Shown here: positions 32,332 through 37,369 of the stretch, piece by piece | How the letters are laid out: every line of letters starts with the position of its first letter | Numbering within the stretch: the first letter of the stretch is position 1 | Position numbers and translations under genes: made by a program | The notes under the pieces: model-generated | Seen by the model: only the letters and a program-made list of their open reading frames with translations | Databases searched by the model: none | What the model was told of the DNA's origin: nothing | DNA from: CAZFDE01 sp964517795 | Lineage (GTDB): Bacteria > Planctomycetota > Phycisphaerae > Sedimentisphaerales > Anaerobacaceae | Assembly: GCA_964517795.1 (NCBI GenBank) | Contig: CAZFDE010000022.1 | Location: 1 to 37,369, forward strand | Reading direction: 5' to 3' | DNA length: 37,369 bases

Positions 32332-33170
32332 GTCTGCCTCAAAAATTCTTCCAGCGGCGCCTGCCACGGCCGGATCGGCTCGGACAGCAGCGGCTTAATC
32401 TTGCTGCAGTCGAACCGGCTGTTTAAGGGGCGTGCCGCCGGACTGGTAAAATCACTGGTTTTACAGCCGGATAGTGTAATGGCGATCTGCTTTTTTTCAA
32501 ATATAAACCGAGCCATCTCCAGGCGGCTGGCATATCCGTCGGCCGCAAAGTGGAACAGGGCCATCGGTTTTTTTTCAATAAAATCGCAGATCGCCTTGGC
32601 TGCTTCGTAGGTATGCGTCGGCGAGCCGATCTGGTCATCAACCACTTTTAATTCATTTTTTCCCTGTGCGGCGGCGATGATCTTTTTGGCAAAATTATTG
32701 CCGGCCTGACCATAAGTCCACTGAACCCGAATAATTGCATGATCACATCCGGTCTGCCCAAGGCGCTGTTCGCCTTCGTATTTGCTGGCACCATACACAC
32801 TGATCGGATTGGGGGTATCGGTTTCTTTATAGGGTTGCGATAATTGGCCGTCAAATACAAAATCCGTACTGATGTGGATCACATAACAATTTTTTGATTT
32901 AGAAAAGTTGCCCAGCATTTCGACGGCTTCGGCGTTTATTTGGTAAGCGGCTTCTTGCTCGGTCTGCGCCCCATCGACATTGGTATATGCGGCGCAATTG
33001 ACAATTGTGCTGAATTTGTCGGTGACATCTTTGAGCATGGATTCATCAGTGATATCGAATTCGGGCAAATCAAAGATATGAAAATCGATCTGTTTCTCTC
33101 GGCAGCGGCGAGCCAGGTCGGTGCCCAACATGCCTTTACCGCCTAAGATCGCAATCCTCGAATCAGCCAT
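32328..33170 (-). CDS. rfbD: dTDP-4-dehydrorhamnose reductase
   Basis: This 280-residue SDR performs the last step, reducing dTDP-4-keto-rhamnose to dTDP-L-rhamnose. GGKGMLG is the NADPH loop, AAYTNVDGAQTE is the family signature, and STDFVFDG and YGASKYEGE carry the Thr and Tyr/Lys active residues. The open frame extends to 33305, but those residues overlap rfbC and look unlike the family. The ATG at 33170 (MADSRIAILGG) is used, and it overlaps the rfbC end by 8 bp. Confidence 0.95.
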   Translation of the reverse strand: MADSRIAILGGKGMLGTDLARRCREKQIDFHIFDLPEFDITDESMLKDVTDKFSTIVNCAAYTNVDGAQTEQEAAYQINAEAVEMLGNFSKSKNCYVIHISTDFVFDGQLSQPYKETDTPNPISVYGASKYEGEQRLGQTGCDHAIIRVQWTYGQAGNNFAKKIIAAAQGKNELKVVDDQIGSPTHTYEAAKAICDFIEKKPMALFHFAADGYASRLEMARFIFEKKQIAITLSGCKTSDFTSPAARPLNSRFDCSKIKPLLSEPIRPWQAPLEEFLRQT

Positions 33171-33690
33171 CCTTGCGGGCCCAGTCATACGGGATGTGAT
33201 TGTCGTGCGGGTGCGTGCGGAATTCATCCGGCTCGCTGTAATTATACATTTGGGAAACGATATTAAGAATATACGCTTCGGTATCGCAAACGCACATCCA
33301 GCCATGCTGCACGCCCGGCGGGATCCGCAGCAGACCCGGACAATGCTCGCCGAGATAGATCTGGTTCACGATGCCATGGGTTGGCGACTCTTTGCGATCG
33401 TCGTAGAGTCCGACCTTGATCGTCCCTTTAAGGACATAAAAATGGTCGGTCTGTTTTTTGTGGAAATGCCATGCCTTTACGACGCCCGGATAGGTCGTGG
33501 TGAAATAAACCTGACCGAATTGCTCGAACCACGGATCGTCGGCCCGCATGATCTCACCCAATCGCCCGCGTTCATCGGGGATGACTTTGGCTCGCCGGGC
33601 TGCAACGCCGTCGATCAATGCGCCGCTGCCGTGAATGATCAGCCCTTCATCGGAAAAAACTGTTTTCAGTTCAGCGATCTTTTTGCTCAT
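33163..33690 (-). CDS. rfbC: dTDP-4-dehydrorhamnose 3,5-epimerase-family cupin
   Basis: This 175-residue cupin of the RmlC family sits between rfbA and rfbD. DERGRLGE is seen near the start, then AWHFHKKQTDHFYVLKG, where the first His aligns with the catalytic His of RmlC (usually RGLHYQ). IPPGVQHGW follows. The WHFH variant departs from the textbook motif and marks a divergent subgroup, but the operon leaves little doubt about the role. The ATG forms an ATGA overlap with rfbA, and AAGGAG lies 8 nt upstream inside rfbA. Confidence 0.88.
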   Translation of the reverse strand: MSKKIAELKTVFSDEGLIIHGSGALIDGVAARRAKVIPDERGRLGEIMRADDPWFEQFGQVYFTTTYPGVVKAWHFHKKQTDHFYVLKGTIKVGLYDDRKESPTHGIVNQIYLGEHCPGLLRIPPGVQHGWMCVCDTEAYILNIVSQMYNYSEPDEFRTHPHDNHIPYDWARKDG

Positions 33691-34412
33691 TGGACAGGCT
33701 CCTTAACGACCATGTCGTTCACACGGGTCAGGGATTCAAACGTTCCGGCATCGCTCCACCAGCCTTCTAACAGATCGTATTCGAGTGTACCTTTTTCGAT
33801 ATACGCATTATTGACATCCGTGATTTCAAATTCTCCGCGGCCGGAAGGTTTCAGCGGCCGAATGATATCGAACACCTCACTGTCATAAAAATAGATGCCG
33901 GTCACGGCTAAATTGGAAGGGGGCGTCTTTGATTTTTCCACGATACGGACGATCTTATCACCCTGGACTTCGGCAACCCCGAATCGTTGCGGATCGGCAA
34001 CTTCCTGCAAAAGAATTCGGGCGCCTTTGGATTGTTGGCGAAATTTGTCCGCGTATGGACTTAAATTTGCCTGAAATACATTGTCGCCGAGAATTACGGC
34101 GATCGGATTGCCCGCAGCGAAATTTTCCGCCAGTGCCAGTGCCTGGGCGATGCCGCCGGCTTCATCCTGAACCTTATAGGTGAATCGACAGTTAAAATCT
34201 TTGCCCGATCCGAGCAGGTTGACCACGTCGCCCATATGCTCGACACCGGTTACGATCAATATCTCCTCTATTCCTGCACCGAGCAATTTTTCGATCGGGT
34301 AATAGATCATCGGTTTTTGGCCGACCGGCAGCAGGTGTTTATTGGTTACTTTGGTCAGCGGCATTAGCCGCGAACCTGTGCCGCCTGCCAGGACTACCCC
34401 TCTAAGTGCCAT
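33687..34412 (-). CDS. rfbA: Glucose-1-phosphate thymidylyltransferase, short form
   Basis: This 241-residue nucleotidyltransferase makes dTDP-glucose. GGTGSRLMPLT is the dTTP-binding signature, KPMIYYPIEKLL follows, and GDNVF is the metal-site Asp region. It is about 50 residues shorter than E. coli RmlA and lacks the C-terminal helices of the allosteric site, so it may escape the usual dTDP-rhamnose inhibition. The ATG at 34412 (MALRGVV) has AAAGG 6 nt upstream. An in-frame start at 34439 is rejected. First gene of the rhamnose operon. Confidence 0.92.
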   Translation of the reverse strand: MALRGVVLAGGTGSRLMPLTKVTNKHLLPVGQKPMIYYPIEKLLGAGIEEILIVTGVEHMGDVVNLLGSGKDFNCRFTYKVQDEAGGIAQALALAENFAAGNPIAVILGDNVFQANLSPYADKFRQQSKGARILLQEVADPQRFGVAEVQGDKIVRIVEKSKTPPSNLAVTGIYFYDSEVFDIIRPLKPSGRGEFEITDVNNAYIEKGTLEYDLLEGWWSDAGTFESLTRVNDMVVKEPVQ

Positions 34413-34453
34413 ATTTGACCTTTCAAAATGAACAATCACATTACTTGGGCCAT

Positions 34454-34482
34454 ATTCTAATATCGAGTGAGTTTTGTGTCAA
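34454..34482 (-). promoter_or_regulatory. Sigma70-like promoter for the dTDP-rhamnose operon
   Basis: On the minus strand there is a perfect TTGACA -35 (34477-34482), a 17-bp spacer and a TAGAAT -10 (34454-34459), about 42 nt before the rfbA ATG. Confidence 0.6.
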
Positions 34483-34494
34483 CTTTAGGCATGA

Positions 34495-34565
34495 CAAAGA
34501 CTTTTGACTCCTGCGGCCCACTTGAAAACCGGCAAAAACTCGCGAAATCGAGTAAAAAGTCTTTG
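34495..34565. promoter_or_regulatory. Long spaced inverted repeat between divergent promoters
   Basis: CAAAGACTTTTGACTC (34495-34510) and GAGTAAAAAGTCTTTG (34550-34565) are inverted copies with a single mismatch over 16 bp, separated by 39 nt. One arm lies just upstream of the rhamnose-operon -35, and the other overlaps the -35 of the pyruvate:ferredoxin oxidoreductase promoter. A paired operator with DNA looping is a possibility. The regulator is unknown. Confidence 0.5.
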
Positions 34566-34591
34566 CTATCGGTTGATAAAAGGTGTATAAA
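34563..34591 (+). promoter_or_regulatory. Sigma70-like promoter for pyruvate:ferredoxin oxidoreductase
   Basis: TTGCTA (34563-34568), a 17-bp spacer and TATAAA (34586-34591) precede the gene by about 90 nt. An extended leader with an AAAAGG ribosome site follows. Confidence 0.5.
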
Positions 34592-34681
34592 AATGCCTTT
34601 GGGTGCGCCTATATGGCGATAAGATGAGATTTCAGCTTATTTAATCACAAATGAAGACGTTTATGGAGAAAAGGTATTATT

Positions 34682-37369
34682 ATGAAGCGTAAAATGGTTA
34701 CGATCGACGGCAACACGGCTGTTGCTCATGTCGCACATGTGGTCAGCGAAGTTATTGCAATTTATCCCATCACGCCGAGTTCGCCGATGGGTGAGATGGC
34801 AGATGAGAAAAGTGCCCGCGGTGAAACTAATATTTGGGGATCAATTCCCTCTGTAACAGAAATGCAGTCTGAAGCCGGTGCGGCCGGGGCGGTCCATGGC
34901 TCTTTGGCCGCCGGTGCATTAACTACGACATTTACCGCGTCGCAGGGATTGCTGTTGATGATCCCGAATATGCATAAAATTGCCGGTGAGTTACTCCCTA
35001 CCGTGTTTCACGTTTCGGCTCGTTCGCTCGCATGTCAGGCGTTGTCAATTTTTGGCGATCATTCCGATGTCATGAGCTGTCGCAATACCGGATTTGCAAT
35101 GCTTGGTTCTGCGAATATTCAGGAAGTGATGGATTTGGCGCTGGTGGCTCATCAGGCGACCTTGGAATCCCGTGTTCCGTTCCTGCATTTCTTCGACGGC
35201 TTTCGTACCAGTCATGAGATCCAAAAAGTCGAGGAACTGACCATGGAGGATGTCCGCGCCATGATCGACGATGAACCGGTCTTTGCGGCCAAGGCCCGGG
35301 CATTAACACCCGATCGGCCGATGATCAGCGGTACCGCCCAGAATCCCGATGTCTATTTCCAGGGTCGCGAAACGGTCAATAAATTTTATCAAGCGACACC
35401 CGAGATCGTGCAAAAAACAATGGACAAATTTGCTAAAATCGTCGGCAGGCAATACCACTTGTTTGATTATATTGGCGCACCGGATGCCGAAAAAGTCATC
35501 ATTATCATGGGATCCGGGGCTGACACGGTGCACGAGACGGTTGAGTATCTGACCGGCAGGGGCGAAAAAGTCGGCGTCCTGAAAGTTCGCCTGTTCAGGC
35601 CGTTCAGCACAAAACATTTCATCGATGCACTGCCTCAAACGGTCAAAAAAATTGCCGTTCTGGACCGAACCAAAGAGCCCGGTTCGCTCGGTGAGCCTTT
35701 ATATATAGATGTTCGCACGGCGATCGGGGAGGCCATGTCCGCAAAGCAAACATCATTCGATCAATATCCGCTCGTGATCGGCGGTCGCTATGGCCTTAGC
35801 TCCAAAGAGTTTACCCCTGCAATGGTCAAGGCTGTCCTGGATAACCTTGATGCCAAGACACCCAAAAGCGGCTTTACCGTCGGTATCATCGACGATGTAA
35901 CCCATACCTCGCTCGATGTGGACGAATCGTTCATCATCGAATCCTCGGATATTTATAACGCAATGTTCTACGGCCTTGGCTCGGATGGGACTGTCGGGGC
36001 TAACCACAATTCGATCAAGATCATCGGTGAGCAGACTGAAAACAATGCCCAGGGCTATTTTGTGTACGATTCCAAGAAGGCCGGGGCAGTGACGATCTCA
36101 CACCTGCGTTTCGGCAAAGCCCCGATTCGCAGACCGTATTTGATCTCTGAGGCGGATTTTGTGGCCTGTCATAATCCCAGCTTCCTCGAAAAATACGATA
36201 TGCTCTATAATGCGAAAGAGGGCGGGATATTCCTGCTGACCAGTATTCATAATAAGGATGAAGTTTGGGATACCCTGCCGAAAGAAGTGCAGCAGCAAAT
36301 CATTGACAAAAAGCTCAAATTTTATGTCATCGATGCCATTTCGATCGCCCAGGAATTGGGTCTGGGTGCCCGCATCAATGTGATCATGCAGACGGCCTTT
36401 TTCAAGATCAGCGATATTATTCCGATCGATATGGCGGTCAAGTATATTAAGGATGCGATTGTGCACTCCTATGGCAGAAAGGGCCAAAAAGTCGTCGATA
36501 TGAATAATGCTGCGGTCGATGCCGCCTTGGATAAGGTTTATGAAGTAGCGTATCCAGATAAGGTGACCAGCGAGATCTGCATGCCGCCTATCGTTCCGGA
36601 AGATGCACCACAGTTTGTCAAGAATGTAACTGCGGAAATTATGGCCCGTCGCGGCGAGAAATTACCCGTGAGCGCGATGCCCTGTGACGGCAAGTTCCCG
36701 ACAGCGACAACGAAATACGAAAAACGCAATATTGCGGTGAATATCCCGATTTGGCAGCCGGATGTCTGTATCCAGTGCGGCCGGTGTTCCCTGGTTTGTC
36801 CGCATGCGACCATTCGCATCAAGGCCTATGATGCCCAAAATCTGGACAAGGCGCCGAAGGATTTCAAGAGCGCCGATGCCAAAGGCAAAGATTTTGCCGG
36901 TATGAAATTTACGGTTCAGGTGGCTCCGGAAGATTGCACCGGTTGCGGGGCTTGTGTCGAGTTCTGCCCGGCCCAGGAAAAAGATGCCGATAAACAGCCG
37001 ACCGGCCGAAAAGCGATCAATATGGATCTCCAGGAACCGCACCGAAATACCGAACGCGAAAACTACGATTTCTTCCTTTCGATCCCCAATACGGATAAAA
37101 GCTTGTTCAAGCTCAACAGCTTAAAAGGCAGCCAGCTTGTTCAGCCGTTGTTCGAATATTCCGGCGCTTGTGCCGGTTGCGGCGAAACGCCTTATGTGAA
37201 GCTCTTGACTCAGCTTTTTGGTGATCGCGCGATGATCGGTAACGCGACCGGTTGTTCGTCGATCTACGGCGGCAATCTGCCGACAACACCGTACTGTCAG
37301 CGTGAAGACGGCCGAGGTCCGACCTGGAGTAACAGCCTTTTCGAGGATAATGCTGAATTTGCGATGGGC
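34682..37369 (+). CDS. nifJ: Pyruvate:ferredoxin (flavodoxin) oxidoreductase, 3' end outside the window
   Basis: An open frame of 896 codons runs from ATG 34682 to the last base of the window without a stop. It encodes the single-chain pyruvate:ferredoxin oxidoreductase, usually about 1180 residues, so roughly the last quarter is missing. The order seen is the TPP pyrimidine-binding domain with YPITPSSPMGEMAD, the transketolase C-like domain and the gamma-type domain. Two [4Fe-4S] clusters follow, CIQCGRCSLVCPH and CTGCGACVEFCP at about residues 695-760. CAGCGETPY at about 830 then opens the TPP-binding domain. It turns pyruvate and CoA into acetyl-CoA, CO2 and reduced ferredoxin and marks an anaerobic lifestyle. 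AGG lies 7 nt before the ATG. Confidence 0.95.
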   Translation, partial: MKRKMVTIDGNTAVAHVAHVVSEVIAIYPITPSSPMGEMADEKSARGETNIWGSIPSVTEMQSEAGAAGAVHGSLAAGALTTTFTASQGLLLMIPNMHKIAGELLPTVFHVSARSLACQALSIFGDHSDVMSCRNTGFAMLGSANIQEVMDLALVAHQATLESRVPFLHFFDGFRTSHEIQKVEELTMEDVRAMIDDEPVFAAKARALTPDRPMISGTAQNPDVYFQGRETVNKFYQATPEIVQKTMDKFAKIVGRQYHLFDYIGAPDAEKVIIIMGSGADTVHETVEYLTGRGEKVGVLKVRLFRPFSTKHFIDALPQTVKKIAVLDRTKEPGSLGEPLYIDVRTAIGEAMSAKQTSFDQYPLVIGGRYGLSSKEFTPAMVKAVLDNLDAKTPKSGFTVGIIDDVTHTSLDVDESFIIESSDIYNAMFYGLGSDGTVGANHNSIKIIGEQTENNAQGYFVYDSKKAGAVTISHLRFGKAPIRRPYLISEADFVACHNPSFLEKYDMLYNAKEGGIFLLTSIHNKDEVWDTLPKEVQQQIIDKKLKFYVIDAISIAQELGLGARINVIMQTAFFKISDIIPIDMAVKYIKDAIVHSYGRKGQKVVDMNNAAVDAALDKVYEVAYPDKVTSEICMPPIVPEDAPQFVKNVTAEIMARRGEKLPVSAMPCDGKFPTATTKYEKRNIAVNIPIWQPDVCIQCGRCSLVCPHATIRIKAYDAQNLDKAPKDFKSADAKGKDFAGMKFTVQVAPEDCTGCGACVEFCPAQEKDADKQPTGRKAINMDLQEPHRNTERENYDFFLSIPNTDKSLFKLNSLKGSQLVQPLFEYSGACAGCGETPYVKLLTQLFGDRAMIGNATGCSSIYGGNLPTTPYCQREDGRGPTWSNSLFEDNAEFAMG

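Noticed and set aside
32331..32367. Longer N-terminus for rfbB
   Set aside because: The extra 12 residues overlap rfbD and are unlike the family. The ATG at 32331 has GAGG and an ATGA overlap with rfbD.
1..37369. CRISPR arrays, tRNA or rRNA genes, insertion sequences, phage genes
   Set aside because: No regularly spaced repeats, no cloverleaf or rRNA-like stretches, and no transposase or integrase motifs were seen on reading both strands.

Overview
The window looks like a bacterial chromosome of moderate G+C with tightly packed operons. The likely source is an anaerobic, polysaccharide-degrading bacterium, plausibly a Planctomycetota of the Phycisphaerae type. The clues are pyruvate:ferredoxin oxidoreductase, a PPi-type phosphofructokinase, secreted lipoprotein glycoside hydrolases, two TRAP transporters for organic or sugar acids, and phrase-like intergenic repeats at 2348-2784. 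This placement is inference; no rRNA or marker gene is present.

Layout. (1) 6-2347: a polyamine pair, a deoxyhypusine-synthase-like protein and an ornithine/lysine-type decarboxylase. (2) 2348-2784: non-coding, repeat-rich DNA. (3) 2785-5268, minus: a ROK regulator followed by tagaturonate epimerase UxaE. (4) 5494-20176, plus: a long array of PPi-type phosphofructokinase, SDR (fructuronate reductase-like), HAD hydrolase, LarA-family nickel epimerase, 6-phosphogluconate dehydrogenase, uronate isomerase UxaC, a TRAP transporter (DctPQM), a secreted GH31, a large secreted lipoprotein and a YjbQ protein. (5) 20191-28969, minus: an eight-gene operon read as DctP, DctQ, DctM, IolB-like isomerase, IdnO-like gluconate 5-dehydrogenase, two tandem GH43-like proteins and a second GH31. 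(6) 29131-30501, plus: a protein with two LPS-kinase-like domains. (7) 30487-34412, minus: a dTDP-L-rhamnose operon (rfbA, rfbC, rfbD, rfbB) ending in a GT2 glycosyltransferase. (8) 34682 to the window end, plus: pyruvate:ferredoxin oxidoreductase, cut by the window edge.

How the genes may work together. Regions 3-5 look like a dual uronate utilisation system. UxaC, UxaE and the SDR should bring D-glucuronate and D-galacturonate to D-mannonate. The usual next enzymes (mannonate dehydratase UxuA, KDG kinase, KDPG aldolase) are absent from the window. In their place are a LarA-family 2-hydroxyacid epimerase and 6-phosphogluconate dehydrogenase. That suggests D-mannonate is epimerised to D-gluconate, phosphorylated and oxidatively decarboxylated to ribulose 5-phosphate. 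The opposite-strand operon pairs an IolB-like aldose-ketose isomerase with an IdnO-like 5-keto-D-gluconate reductase. By stereochemistry, an IolB-type reaction on L-iduronate (or its C2 epimer L-guluronate) gives 5-keto-D-gluconate, which IdnO would reduce to D-gluconate. Both arms would then meet at D-gluconate. Each arm has its own TRAP transporter and its own copy of an unusual GH31. The gluconate kinase needed to close the scheme is not visible. This convergent D-gluconate pathway is the strongest candidate for a previously undescribed system here.
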